Assembly (NCBI GenBank): GCA_002173095.1
Contig: NHBK01000009.1
Span: 1 to 64,000, forward strand
Direction of reading: 5' to 3'
DNA from: Hyphomonadaceae bacterium TMED5
GTDB taxonomy: Bacteria > Pseudomonadota > Alphaproteobacteria > Caulobacterales > Hyphomonadaceae
Length of the DNA stretch: 64,000 nt
Shown: piece by piece, positions 1 through 9,582 of the stretch
How the letters are laid out: every line of letters begins with the position of its first letter
Position numbering within the stretch: position 1 is the stretch's first letter
Program-made: the position numbers and the translations under genes
Notes under the pieces: model-generated
Seen by the model: only the letters and a program-made list of their open reading frames with translations
What the model was told of the DNA's origin: nothing
The model's database searches: none

Positions 1-1010
<1,010 letters not shown>

Positions 1011-1014
<4 letters not shown>

Positions 1015-1874
1015 GCACTGAGCTGATCGCAATCGGTCTGGGGCTGTTTTCAGCCCTTACCCTTGCGCTCGCCAACCTCGTCGTCAAAGCGACCAATGAT
1101 ATTCTGGTCACGCGCGCCGTGCTTTCGACAAGCTGCGCGTTGATCCTCGCGCCGTTTGCCTTTGTTCTGCCGCTGCCAACGCCTGCGCTGTGGGCGGCGA
1201 TCGCGGTCTCCGTTCCAGTGCATTTCTTCTACCAGATGAGCATGATCCGCGCGCTTCATCGCGGGGATCTATCTCTCGTCTTTCCGGTCATGCGCGGGCT
1301 TGCGCCTTTGCTTGTGGCGGGTGGGGCGTTTGTATTCCTCGATGAGAGCCTGTCCTGGATCTCACTGATTGGTCTTTTCATCGCGACCTGCGCTGTCATC
1401 GCATTTGGTTTTCTTCAGGGCTCAAACACGGCCAGCATGAAATCTGTCAGCCGGGCTGCGCTCTTCTGGGCCGGTATGACGGCGGTCGGCGTGATGGCTT
1501 ATAATGTCGCGGATGCGCGCGGGGTCCGGCTTGCGGAAAATCCGCTGACCTTCGTCGTCTGGCTTTTCATGTTTGACTGGATCGGCACGGTCGTTGTCGC
1601 GCTGGTAGTACGCGGTGAGCGCTTTGTCGGCGCGCTAAAGCCGGTTCTGAAGAACGGTATTGCAGGCGGGGTATTGTCTGTTGTGTCGTATGGGGCTGCG
1701 CTTCTGGCGCTCGATATGATCGAGGCGGCGCGGGTCACAGCTCTTCGCGAAACCGCCGTCGTGTTCGGCGCGCTTATGGGCTGGTTGGTCCTGAAAGAAG
1801 GCATAGGGCCGAGACGGATTATCGCCTCGGCCGTATTGGTGTTTGGTCTCGCCTTGATGCAGTTCGGGGCGTGA
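1011..1874 (+). CDS. EamA/DMT-family transporter
   Basis: This 287-residue, very hydrophobic protein has about ten predicted membrane segments in two similar halves, as in EamA (drug/metabolite) exporters. Supporting features are the motifs PVMRGLAPLL near residue 92 and RETAVVFGALMGWLVLKE near residue 245, where the second half ends in the family's typical E-x-hydrophobic pattern. It starts at a GTG that overlaps the ftsY stop (GTGA), so the two are probably translationally coupled. Substrate cannot be inferred. The family is well supported. Confidence 0.85.
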
Positions 1875-1889
1875 TCTGGGGGAGGGCGA

Positions 1890-2474
1890 TTAAGCGCCTT
1901 TGACCCAGCGAAGAGCTGCCTTAGCGACGCGTTCGCCAAGCTTGCGGCCCGTTTCCAGTTCAGCTGCAACAGGTGCTTCTTCAGGGGATGTGTCCACCGG
2001 AGAGTGTGCGCCGACACCCATGAAGAAACCGCCGCGGTTCTCAGCGTCATTCCATGTGTGCTCTTTCATATTGAAGCCTGATGGAATTGCTGGGTTCACC
2101 CACATCATATTGTGCTGAGCGGCCAGAATAGCGAATTGCTGAAGCGTAGCGAGCTTGTCGCCAGATACAGAACCGGAGTTGGTGAAGCCTGCTGCGAGTT
2201 TGTCTGTCCAGCCGCCGCTCATCCAGACTTTGGATGTTGCGTCCTGGAAGGCTTTGAACGTAGCAGATGCTCCACCCATATAGGTTGGGGCGCCAAAGAT
2301 GATGGCGTCAGCTGAGTTCAGTTCGTCCCACGGACCTTCATCAGGTTTTGTGAGGTCATCAGCTTTCAGAAGAGCGACCTCTGCGCCGCCACGTGTTACG
2401 CCTTCAGCAACAGCTTCGGCGAGTTTTGCTGTGTGGCCATAGCCAGAGTGATAAACGATTGCGACCTTGGTCAT
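1890..2474 (-). CDS. Flavodoxin-family NAD(P)H:quinone reductase-like protein
   Basis: This is a flavodoxin-fold FMN protein of the WrbA/NADPH-quinone reductase type, about 194 residues long. The N-terminus has the FMN phosphate loop (HSGYGHT, residues 9-15), and GAPTYMGGAS near residue 61 is the second FMN-binding loop. The ATG at 2474 is preferred over the in-frame ATG at 2486 because GGAG lies six bases upstream of it. It faces an HxlR regulator, a common pairing in which a redox- or quinone-sensitive regulator controls a reductase. The substrate is inferred only from the family. Confidence 0.85.
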   Translation of the reverse strand: MTKVAIVYHSGYGHTAKLAEAVAEGVTRGGAEVALLKADDLTKPDEGPWDELNSADAIIFGAPTYMGGASATFKAFQDATSKVWMSGGWTDKLAAGFTNSGSVSGDKLATLQQFAILAAQHNMMWVNPAIPSGFNMKEHTWNDAENRGGFFMGVGAHSPVDTSPEEAPVAAELETGRKLGERVAKAALRWVKGA

Positions 2475-2520
2475 GCCTGTCTCCATTTATATGCGAGTTG
2501 CCAGACCTACCTAAGATGCG

Positions 2521-2541
2521 GTATACAGAAGGCTAGTACAC
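2521..2541. promoter_or_regulatory. Imperfect inverted repeat, candidate HxlR operator
   Basis: In the divergent region between the flavodoxin gene and the HxlR gene lies GTATAC-N9-GTACAC. The two arms are inverted repeats with one mismatch. HxlR/YodB regulators are known to bind short TAC-containing dyads next to their own gene. Position and symmetry fit an operator, but binding is inference. Confidence 0.4.
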
Positions 2542-2585
2542 ACCTCCTGGTAACCATGGAAGTTTTTTCCGGAAAGGGTCAAAAA

Positions 2586-2984
2586 ATGTTGAAGGCACCG
2601 GTAAAGCCGCCACTCGAGGTTATGGAAATCGAGGCATGTCCATCGCGAATGGTGATGGAAATGCTGGCCGATAAGTGGAAGCTGATGGTCTTCCATTCTT
2701 TGCGCCAGCGCGATGTGATGCGCAATGGCGAATTGATGCGCGCCCTGAATGGTGTCAGCCAGAAAATGCTCACCCAGACCCTTCGTGCGCTGGAACGAGA
2801 CGGCCTTATCTATCGCAAAGACTATCAGGAAGTTCCGCCGCGCGTGGAATATGGCCTGACAGAGCTGGGGCTTTCTCTCAGTGAGCCAATTCTGCAGATC
2901 TCCGACTGGGGTCAGATGAATATGGATGCTGTTAAAGAGGCCCGAAAAACTTACGATCACGCTGAATCTGTTCTCGCAGATTAA
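2586..2984 (+). CDS. HxlR-family winged-helix transcriptional regulator
   Basis: The protein is 132 residues long if it starts at ATG 2586, which has GGAAAGGG about seven bases upstream; an in-frame ATG at 2556 has no visible ribosome site. The HxlR signature is complete: a conserved Cys near residue 15 (ACPSR), the DKWKLMVFHSL helix, then GVSQKMLTQTLRALERDGL as the recognition helix, and a wing ending in VEYGLTELG. The lone N-terminal Cys is the redox sensor in characterised HxlR proteins such as YodB and HypR. Divergence from a flavodoxin-type reductase suggests quinone or electrophile sensing. Confidence 0.9.
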   Translation: MLKAPVKPPLEVMEIEACPSRMVMEMLADKWKLMVFHSLRQRDVMRNGELMRALNGVSQKMLTQTLRALERDGLIYRKDYQEVPPRVEYGLTELGLSLSEPILQISDWGQMNMDAVKEARKTYDHAESVLAD

Positions 2985-3034
2985 TCTGGTCTTGAACCCT
3001 TTAGGGTAAAGTCCGGGCAAGGAGATACGCGACC

Positions 3035-4507
3035 TTGCCCAATCTGATCCGACATTTGTTTGGTTACCTGCCGGTGAACCTCGTCGCTGCGCTTGTCGCG
3101 TTTGGCGGCGTTTTTGTGTTCACACGACTGCTCGGCGCAGATGAATATGGTCGCTATGCGCTGGCGCTCTCGACCATGCATCTCATGCATACATTCACGC
3201 TGACCTGGGTTGAGGCTGCGGGCTATCGTTTTAATGCAGAAGCCGAAGCCAAAGGCGGCTTACCTCATCATTATCGAACAGCGCTGACGCTTTCCATGGT
3301 ATCCTTTCTGCCAGCCTTTCTGGTGCTTGGCATTGTCTGGTTCATGGTGTCGAACGCGCCGGAATTCCGTTCTGTTCTGCCCTGGCTTCTTATTCTGATG
3401 CCGGTTTCAACTATCGCCAATCTTGCCCAGCAAAGCCATAAGGCGGCGCAGCGTATTAAGCGCTATTCGGCCGTTGAAATGGGCCGCGTACTCGGTGGAT
3501 TTACCATCGGCGTTGGCCTTGCTGCTTTTGCGGGCTTTGGCGCGGCGGCCCCGCTTGCAGGTATGACGGTCGCTTTCTCCATTGCAGGCCTCACCGAAGG
3601 CTATTGGCTCTGGAAAGGGTCGCGCGGCGGTCAGGTGAGCAAGTCAGATGCGCGGCGTTATTTCGCCTATGGCTTTCCGATTTCTGCTGCCCTTGTGCTG
3701 GATCTTATTCTGTCAGCCTCTGATCGATTTCTCATTGCGCTTTTCATTGATGAAGCGGCAGTTGGCGCCTATGCGGCGGGTTATGGCGTTGCTGATAAAA
3801 CCGTTCTCATGCTCTGCGCCTGGGCGGCTATGGCAGGCTCCCCTCTGATCATGGCAGCCTTTGAAAAGGACGGCAAAGAGGCCGCCGAGAAAGCTGCGCG
3901 CAGCATGGCGCAAAGCATGATACTGATCGCCATTCCGGCTGCAGCGGGCATTGCGCTGACGGCGGGGCCGCTCGCAGGCGTGATGATTGGTGAAGACCTT
4001 CGCGCACAGGCCAGGCACATTATACCGTGGATCGCCTTTGCGGGCCTCTTTAACGGCATGCTGATCCATTATTTCTCTGAAGCCTTTCAGCTGGCACACA
4101 AAACGGCTGAGCGAGCTTTGATCATGCTTATTCCGGCGGGGCTGAATATTGTTCTGAACATTATTCTGTTGCCGCGTCTGGGCCTGATGGGCGCCGTGTA
4201 TGCCACCGTTGGGTGCTACTTCGCGGCTGTTGTTCTGTTGGCTCTGCTGGGGCGGCGACATGTGGCCTTGCCCGTGCCTTTGGCTGACCTTGGCAAAGTG
4301 CTCATCGCCTGCGCGGCCATGGCGGGCGTCGTGAACCTTATCCCGGATCTTTCGATAGACCTGATCGAGCTTGTCCTGGAGGCGGGCTTTGGTGTCGTCG
4401 CGTATGCATTGTGTGTGGCTTCTCTTGATGCCGCGGGTGCCCGCGGTATGGCTTTAAAATTGATTGATAAGGTCAGGTCGCGCTTGAAAGGCGGGCAGGC
4501 AGCCTGA
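3035..4507 (+). CDS. Polysaccharide flippase-like membrane protein (Wzx/MOP superfamily)
   Basis: This 490-residue protein has about 12-14 membrane spans distributed along its whole length. It shows the typical flippase N-terminus (segment GGVFVFTRLLGADEYGRYA near residues 24-42) and a central SASDRFLIALFIDEAAVGAYAA stretch matching polysaccharide-synthesis flippases. The start is TTG 3035, chosen because AAGGAGA lies about nine bases upstream. It is likely to move lipid-linked glycans across the inner membrane. No glycosyltransferases or other polysaccharide genes lie beside it, so the substrate is unknown. Confidence 0.82.
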   Translation: MPNLIRHLFGYLPVNLVAALVAFGGVFVFTRLLGADEYGRYALALSTMHLMHTFTLTWVEAAGYRFNAEAEAKGGLPHHYRTALTLSMVSFLPAFLVLGIVWFMVSNAPEFRSVLPWLLILMPVSTIANLAQQSHKAAQRIKRYSAVEMGRVLGGFTIGVGLAAFAGFGAAAPLAGMTVAFSIAGLTEGYWLWKGSRGGQVSKSDARRYFAYGFPISAALVLDLILSASDRFLIALFIDEAAVGAYAAGYGVADKTVLMLCAWAAMAGSPLIMAAFEKDGKEAAEKAARSMAQSMILIAIPAAAGIALTAGPLAGVMIGEDLRAQARHIIPWIAFAGLFNGMLIHYFSEAFQLAHKTAERALIMLIPAGLNIVLNIILLPRLGLMGAVYATVGCYFAAVVLLALLGRRHVALPVPLADLGKVLIACAAMAGVVNLIPDLSIDLIELVLEAGFGVVAYALCVASLDAAGARGMALKLIDKVRSRLKGGQAA

Positions 4508-4650
4508 CGCGTAATTCCGCCTTTTCCTCTGAGGGGCTGCGGTGCATTTCTTTCTGAAATGTGAAGAAATGACTTAACCCTGCCTTCATTACACATGCGG
4601 TAAGAATGTTTTCAAAGCTATTCTTCCTGGCATGGGTGAATGTTTAGAAC

Positions 4651-5199
4651 ATGGAACAGGCAAGCACGATAACTCCAGTGGCGCCTTCAAAGGCGACTGA
4701 CTTGTTTCCGGCCTATCTTGTGCGGCTGGAATCCTTCTTTCTCTTCTGCAGCGCTCTCCTGATATTCTTTGCGCCACCTGCCGCGCTGAGCATTCTTTGC
4801 GTGTCTGGTCTGGCTTTGCTCTGGCTGTCTGCCAGCCGCGTTATTGCTGAGTATCGAAACACGAAGAAGGTCTCACGCCAGAAGCCGGTGCTGATGCTGG
4901 TAAGTTGGGGCTATCCTGTTTTGCCGTGGATCAGCCTTGCTGTGCATCAATTGATCGACCTTCCATCGCCGTCTGAGCTGGTCTTCTGGGGCATATTCTT
5001 CGTGCTGGCGCTGGGCGGTATCATGTTTCGCCGGATCGAGCTCAGTCGTTTTGACGAAGACAAAACCCGTATTTTGGGTGAGTTTCAGGCCGCTGCGAAA
5101 GAACGCTATCGCGGCTGGGTGGTAATCTATCTGGCCGGTGCGGTCAGTGCGTTTGCGATCTGGGTCGCATTATTCGTCACAGTCTTCTCTGCGGTATAA
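4651..5199 (+). CDS. Unrecognised four-to-five-span membrane protein
   Basis: The 182-residue protein is not recognised. It has about five hydrophobic segments (roughly residues 28-60 as a pair, 82-100, 112-126 and 155-178), separated by short basic loops such as EYRNTKKVSRQK and the loop between FRRIELSRFDEDK and KERYRG. The ATG at 4651 follows a 143-bp gap after the flippase, with no clear Shine-Dalgarno. It precedes septation protein A on the same strand. No function can be assigned. Confidence 0.65.
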   Translation: MEQASTITPVAPSKATDLFPAYLVRLESFFLFCSALLIFFAPPAALSILCVSGLALLWLSASRVIAEYRNTKKVSRQKPVLMLVSWGYPVLPWISLAVHQLIDLPSPSELVFWGIFFVLALGGIMFRRIELSRFDEDKTRILGEFQAAAKERYRGWVVIYLAGAVSAFAIWVALFVTVFSAV

Positions 5200-5259
5200 A
5201 ATTTTTATCTCTGCGCGAATGTGATTGAACTCTTCGCCCGAATGGTGCGTATGGAAGGC

Positions 5260-5994
5260 ATGACAGAAACCCCTGCCCCTGCCGCTGAAGAAAAAGCAAA
5301 ATCCCCGACGAGCCTCTGGGCTGAGCTTGGGCCAACCGTCGCCTTCATTCTCACCTATACGCTGATGGGGCGTTTTCTGCCCGAAGGCGAAGGTGCGTTC
5401 TCTTCCGATAAAGCGATCTTCTGGGCGACAGGCGCGCTTATGGCGTCTACGGCCTATGTGATCGCCTATAAGCTGATGAAGAAAGAGCGCATTCCGCCAA
5501 TGCTCATTCTGACAGGCAGCGTTGTCGGCTTTTTCGGTGTGCTGACAATCGCTCTGCAGCAGGAAGCCTTCGCTTATATCAAGCCAACCATTATCAACTC
5601 GCTCTTTGCGATCATCCTGTTGGGCGGTTTGGCCTTTGGCCGCAATTTCTGGAAGATGATGCTGGAGCATGCCTTTCAATTGCCGGACCATGCCTGGAAT
5701 GTGCTGACCTTCCGCTGGGGCCTGTTCTTTGTTTTCCTCGCACTCCTGAATGAGTTTCTGTGGCGGTATTTCTGCCCATTGCCAGAAAGCCCGCTCACGC
5801 TGCTGGGCCTGCATCTGGTGCCGTCAGAGCCTTATTCCCTGTTCGGAATCGAAATGGGCTCGCGCGATATGGAACATGTCTGGGCCTGGATGAAGCTTGG
5901 CAATTTCTTCATCGTTACGGCCTTCATGGTGGCGAACCTGCCTTTCACCATGAAGCATTGGGAAGGGTCTGATCTGCCGAAGGCGTCAGACTAG
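5260..5994 (+). CDS. ispZ: Septation protein A / inner-membrane-spanning protein YciB (IspZ family)
   Basis: This YciB/IspZ family membrane protein has about 244 residues and six or so spans. The segment LGPTVAFILTYTLMGR opens the conserved region, and GLAFGRNFWKMMLEHAF with LRWG-like TFRWGLFFVFLALLNEFLWR are the family's best-conserved stretches. Members affect envelope and septum behaviour in several bacteria; the exact role is not settled. The start is uncertain: ATG 5260 gives MTETPAP, while ATG 5251 and GTG 5221 are in-frame alternatives. A ccm cluster near ftsY-ispZ fits alphaproteobacterial gene order. The stop overlaps the convergent Nudix gene by four bases. Confidence 0.88.
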   Translation: MTETPAPAAEEKAKSPTSLWAELGPTVAFILTYTLMGRFLPEGEGAFSSDKAIFWATGALMASTAYVIAYKLMKKERIPPMLILTGSVVGFFGVLTIALQQEAFAYIKPTIINSLFAIILLGGLAFGRNFWKMMLEHAFQLPDHAWNVLTFRWGLFFVFLALLNEFLWRYFCPLPESPLTLLGLHLVPSEPYSLFGIEMGSRDMEHVWAWMKLGNFFIVTAFMVANLPFTMKHWEGSDLPKASD

Positions 5995-6530
5995 CCGCCC
6001 GTCATATGGTCTGTGCCGTCCGGATTGCCAAAGGGCAGATGGACGGTTTCGCCCTTCAGGCCGTGCCATTGTTTCAGCGCCCAGACAGCCGATGGGAAGG
6101 CCATCTCCTTCCACGGGATTTCATCCCATGTCACCAGCTTCACCTCCTGGCTTTCCGGACCCGGAGCAATGTCAGGTGAGCGAAGTTTGGCTTTGAACAT
6201 GATCTGGACCTGCGCAATGCGCGGAATGGAATAGATCGCCAGAGTACGTTCAATCTCCAGATCGGCGCAGGCTTCCTCGCGAGCTTCGCGCATGGCGCCT
6301 TCCTCGACACTCTCGCCGGTTTCCATAAAGCCAGCCGTAAGGGTCCAATAGCCAAGGCGCGGTTCAATGGCGCGTTTGCAGATGAGGATTTTGTCTTCCC
6401 AGGTGGCGACCGCGCCGAGCACGATCTTCGGATTGACGTAATCTACGAAATCACAGCGCGTACACATGCGCCGTTCACGGTCATCACCGTCCGGAATTCC
6501 CGGTGAAAAGCTTGCTGTTTCTCGCGACAT
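5991..6530 (-). CDS. Nudix hydrolase with half of the N-terminal zinc ribbon
   Basis: The protein has 179 residues. The Nudix box GFMETGESVEEGAMREAREEA (residues about 86-106) carries the catalytic REAREE core; its usual final Gly is Cys here. A CxxC pair (residues 23-26) followed by VNPK belongs to the Nudix_N_2 zinc-ribbon lead found in this branch of ADP-ribose/NADH-type Nudix enzymes, but the other cysteine pair is absent. A stop codon lies directly upstream of the ATG, so the missing pair is not just a start-site error. Likely substrate is a nucleoside diphosphate derivative; the exact one is unknown. Confidence 0.88.
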   Translation of the reverse strand: MSRETASFSPGIPDGDDRERRMCTRCDFVDYVNPKIVLGAVATWEDKILICKRAIEPRLGYWTLTAGFMETGESVEEGAMREAREEACADLEIERTLAIYSIPRIAQVQIMFKAKLRSPDIAPGPESQEVKLVTWDEIPWKEMAFPSAVWALKQWHGLKGETVHLPFGNPDGTDHMTGG

Positions 6531-6683
6531 TCAAGGCCTCGTGATTTCAGATTTCTGACGAATTGCGCTATGTCAGAAAAAGATCGTCCGCATACGTTGT
6601 GTTTCACGTGACTGAAACATTTCATGTTTATGGTGTACGTGCGAGTCGAATAGTCAATGTTTCTCAGGACGGGGGAAATAGCC

Positions 6684-7256
6684 GTGGAAACTCTGGAAAC
6701 GGAACAACCTTTCAGCCTGGATCGGTCGGCCAGTCATTTGCTGCACAGAGCGCAGCAATTTGCAGCCGAGCAGTTTGAAGGCATGGGCGAGGCGGACATT
6801 ACTTTGCGCCAGTTTGCAGTGCTGGCAGCGGTACGCGAACAGGAAGGCTGCTCTCAGTCTGATCTGGTAAAGACCACGGGCATTGACCGGTCCACACTTG
6901 CGGACATGGTGCAGCGAATGGAAAAGCGCGGTCTTGTGGAGCGTCGTCAGGCGCTAATGGATGCGCGCGCGAAATCCGTTCACCTCACAGATGATGGCCA
7001 TTCGGCGCTGGCAAGCTCTCTGCCCGTTGTTCAGAAGGCGGACGAAGCCATTCTCTCCATGCTGCCACGCAATAGACGACGCGCATTTGTTGGTATTCTC
7101 GGGCTTCTGGCGAATGTCGAAAGCGCAGACTTCGAGGAGCTGGATTCTCCGGTTGACGTGAAGGCGAAGAAGAAAACCAACGACGCCAAATCTGCCGAGA
7201 AGAAGAAAAAAGACAAAAAGAAAAAGAAGAAAGACAAGAAGAAAAAAGAGGACTGA
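6684..7256 (+). CDS. MarR-family transcriptional regulator with a poly-lysine tail
   Basis: This winged-helix MarR regulator has 190 residues from GTG 6684, which has GGGGGA seven bases upstream; ATG 6657 is an alternative. The helix-turn-helix reads CSQSDLVKTTGIDRSTLADM, followed by a wing with DARAKSVHLTDDG. After the MarR fold the protein ends in an unusual tail, roughly residues 160-190, almost entirely Lys with some Asp and Glu. MarR proteins normally stop near 150 residues. The tail may add non-specific DNA or RNA affinity. The gene ends four bases before the convergent ccmD stop. Confidence 0.88.
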   Translation: METLETEQPFSLDRSASHLLHRAQQFAAEQFEGMGEADITLRQFAVLAAVREQEGCSQSDLVKTTGIDRSTLADMVQRMEKRGLVERRQALMDARAKSVHLTDDGHSALASSLPVVQKADEAILSMLPRNRRRAFVGILGLLANVESADFEELDSPVDVKAKKKTNDAKSAEKKKKDKKKKKKDKKKKED

Positions 7257-7259
7257 TTT

Positions 7260-7439
7260 TCAGTCCTCAGATGTCTTTTCCGTCTCGTGGCTGTTCAGCA
7301 TGTTCAGCCGCTTTTTTGCGCCGGTCAGTTTGCCAGCCGTCCAGAGCGCCAATCCGCCGAGTGTAACGGCCGAGATGATATAGCTGGCCCAGATGAAGAT
7401 ATCGCCAGAATTCACCTGACCAGTGAGAGGTTCGCTCAT
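7260..7439 (-). CDS. ccmD: Haem exporter protein CcmD (59 aa)
   Basis: CcmD is the small single-span subunit that helps release holo-CcmE from the CcmABC haem export complex during cytochrome c maturation. The reading frame starts at ATG 7439 and encodes MSEPLTGQVN, one membrane helix (WASYIISAVTLGGLALWTA, about residues 17-35), then a basic stretch AKKRL, which is the usual CcmD layout. It overlaps the ccmC stop by ATGA, as expected for a coupled operon. It is too short for most gene scans. Confidence 0.9.
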   Translation of the reverse strand: MSEPLTGQVNSGDIFIWASYIISAVTLGGLALWTAGKLTGAKKRLNMLNSHETEKTSED

Positions 7440-8164
7440 GCTGCGCTCCTGTTCATGCGGGCGAGCTTCGCCTCATACTGTCGATTGAAGATTTCAGCGC
7501 GCATGGCCGCCATCATCAGTGCGCCAAATACAAGGCCAATGCCGATCAGATTATACCAGAGCGGCCAGTAAAATTCCGGCGCATAACTGGACCCACCAAG
7601 CGTGATAAAGCCAGCAGGCTGGTGAAGTGTATTCCACCATTCGACAGAGAATTTGATGATCGGTAGGTTCACTGCGCCGACAAGGCATAGAATGGCACCG
7701 GCGCGCGCGGCATCCTGCTCGCGCTGAAATGCTGAGCGTAGCGCCATATAGCCAAGGATCAGAAATAGCTGGAATAGCATGCTGGTGAGGCGCGCATCCC
7801 ATACCCAATAAGTGCCCCATGTCGGGCGGCCCCAGAGCGATCCTGTCACCAGACAGATGAAAGAGAGCGCGGCAGCGACCGGCGCTGCAGATTTTGCGGC
7901 GACATCAGCGATGGAGTGTTTCAACGTCAGGAATAGAAGGCTGCACACCGCCATTGAGGCATACGCGGCGAGCGAGACCATGGCCGCAGGCACATGGATG
8001 TACATGATCTTGGCGGTCGCGCCCTGATACAATTCTTCCGGAACGAAGAAAAAGGCCCATGCCCAGCCTGTCGCGACGATGATCGCGCCCAGCACGGCAA
8101 AGAGCGGCATTAGCCATTTCGACAGCGCCAGAAAGCGGTGAGGATTTGCAAAGGTCGAAAACAT
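7436..8164 (-). CDS. ccmC: Haem exporter permease CcmC
   Basis: CcmC loads haem onto CcmE for cytochrome c maturation. The 242-residue protein has six membrane spans and the diagnostic tryptophan-rich WGTYWVWDARLTS motif near residue 130, facing the periplasm. Flanking haem-ligand histidines are seen in IHVPAAM (near residue 57) and TLHQP (near 188). It lies between ccmB upstream (12-bp gap) and ccmD downstream (ATGA overlap) in one minus-strand operon. Confidence 0.96.
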   Translation of the reverse strand: MFSTFANPHRFLALSKWLMPLFAVLGAIIVATGWAWAFFFVPEELYQGATAKIMYIHVPAAMVSLAAYASMAVCSLLFLTLKHSIADVAAKSAAPVAAALSFICLVTGSLWGRPTWGTYWVWDARLTSMLFQLFLILGYMALRSAFQREQDAARAGAILCLVGAVNLPIIKFSVEWWNTLHQPAGFITLGGSSYAPEFYWPLWYNLIGIGLVFGALMMAAMRAEIFNRQYEAKLARMNRSAA

Positions 8165-8175
8165 GGTTTGCGGGC

Positions 8176-8838
8176 CTATTCCAGTTTCAGCGCAAGTGAC
8201 ATTGCAAAGGGCGAAATGGCAAGAGCAGCAAGGCTGTTTGCGGCAAGAAGGCCCAGTCCGGCACCGAAGCCTTGCCCGGTGAGAACATGGTTCAGCTCTT
8301 CAGCGCCGAAAATCACAACCGGGACAAACAAGGGCAAAATGAGCAGAGCCACCAGTGGGCCGGACCGTCTGAGACCTGCGGTGAGGGATGCGCCGATACC
8401 GCCCCATAAGAAGATTGTGATGCTACCGAGAAAGACGGGCAGAATGGACTGCAGCGTGACGGTTTCAGCACGCATCATCACGGCCGCAACCGGGGTGAGC
8501 AGTGCAATGGGCAGGCCTGAGACCAGCCAATGGGCGGCAACCTTGGCAAGCGTGGCAAGCTCCATGGAAAGGCCGGACAGGCGATGATGGTCCAGCGCCC
8601 CGACCTCAAGATCGGCCTGGAAAATCCGTTCCAGCGTTGTCAGCGAGGCAAGACAAAGCGCGACGAAGATCAACCCCGGTGCAGATGCGGCTAACAAGCG
8701 CGGTTCAGGGCCAATGCCCAGCGGAGCGAGAAAAATCGTGCCTGCGAAAAACGCCGCTGGCAGGAACAGACCTGAGCCGCCAGCCCAAGCGAGGCTGAGC
8801 TCACGCCGGAAGATTGCGGCGACGCCGTTTCTCATCAT
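8176..8838 (-). CDS. ccmB: Haem exporter permease CcmB
   Basis: This 220-residue inner-membrane protein has six spans and pairs with the CcmA ATPase in haem handling for c-type cytochromes. Recognisable family features are the N-terminal FRRELSLAW-type start, the LTTLERIFQADLEVGALD segment near residue 65 and GLPIALLTPVAAVM. Its start overlaps the end of ccmA by four bases, and ccmC follows after 12 bases. The gene order ccmA-B-C-D is the standard alphaproteobacterial one. Confidence 0.94.
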   Translation of the reverse strand: MMRNGVAAIFRRELSLAWAGGSGLFLPAAFFAGTIFLAPLGIGPEPRLLAASAPGLIFVALCLASLTTLERIFQADLEVGALDHHRLSGLSMELATLAKVAAHWLVSGLPIALLTPVAAVMMRAETVTLQSILPVFLGSITIFLWGGIGASLTAGLRRSGPLVALLILPLFVPVVIFGAEELNHVLTGQGFGAGLGLLAANSLAALAISPFAMSLALKLE

Positions 8839-9455
8839 GCGAACGCCCCCAGATCGAGCACGAGGTCTGGCGTAAGTTCCAGATCGTCATGAATGGCGGC
8901 CAGAATGGCGCCGCCCTCATCGAGATGTTCTTTCATCAGCTCGCATAAAAGCGCCTGGCCCGCGGTATCGAGCGCCGATGCGGGTTCATCCAAAAGCCAG
9001 AGCAAGCGGGGCGTGATCAGCGCTCTGGCCAGTGCAACGCGTTTCTTCTGGCCGGCAGAAAGCGAATAGGCGGGCACGTGCTGGCGCAGGGTCAGGCCGA
9101 CACGTTCCAGAATGTCTGGAATATCTGATCGTGGCGAGTAGTGTATGTCAGCCCAATCAGTCAGATGAGATAGTGGAGTTTCGCTGGCGCGCAGGCCATG
9201 GTCATGGCCCAGATAGAATGGGCCGCGTTCACGATATTCTTCGACTTTTTCAATCGTTCCGGTCTCAGCTTCGATAAAGCCGGCAATCATACGCAATAAA
9301 GTCGTCTTACCTGTTCCATTTGGGCCTCTTAAAGCCGCAAACTGCCCGGACTGAAGCTTGAAATTCAGGCCTTGAAATAACAGATTATACCCGCGAACCG
9401 CGGTTAAACTGTCAATCGTCAGTATAGGAACAAAGGAAGAATGGTTTTCAGACAC
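8835..9455 (-). CDS. ccmA: Haem exporter ATP-binding protein CcmA
   Basis: CcmA is the ATPase of the CcmABCD complex that drives release of haem-loaded CcmE. About 206 residues are predicted from GTG 9455, which lies nine bases after GGTGGG; longer in-frame starts up to 9518 would run into the acnA promoter region. Walker A is GPNGTGKTTLL, the ABC signature is LSAGQKKRVALARAL, and Walker B is LWLLDEP. It is divergent from acnA, an arrangement seen in related alphaproteobacteria. Confidence 0.94.
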   Translation of the reverse strand: MSENHSSFVPILTIDSLTAVRGYNLLFQGLNFKLQSGQFAALRGPNGTGKTTLLRMIAGFIEAETGTIEKVEEYRERGPFYLGHDHGLRASETPLSHLTDWADIHYSPRSDIPDILERVGLTLRQHVPAYSLSAGQKKRVALARALITPRLLWLLDEPASALDTAGQALLCELMKEHLDEGGAILAAIHDDLELTPDLVLDLGAFA

Positions 9456-9582
9456 TCGAATTTTCCCACCGCGACCTAAGACAAATTGCAGTTCCCGGTG
9501 CGTGGCGATAAAATACACTTAGGGAACATCCACACTGGCCCGTGCATTCAATTTGCACACACGCAGGAAGGAATCAAAGCCT

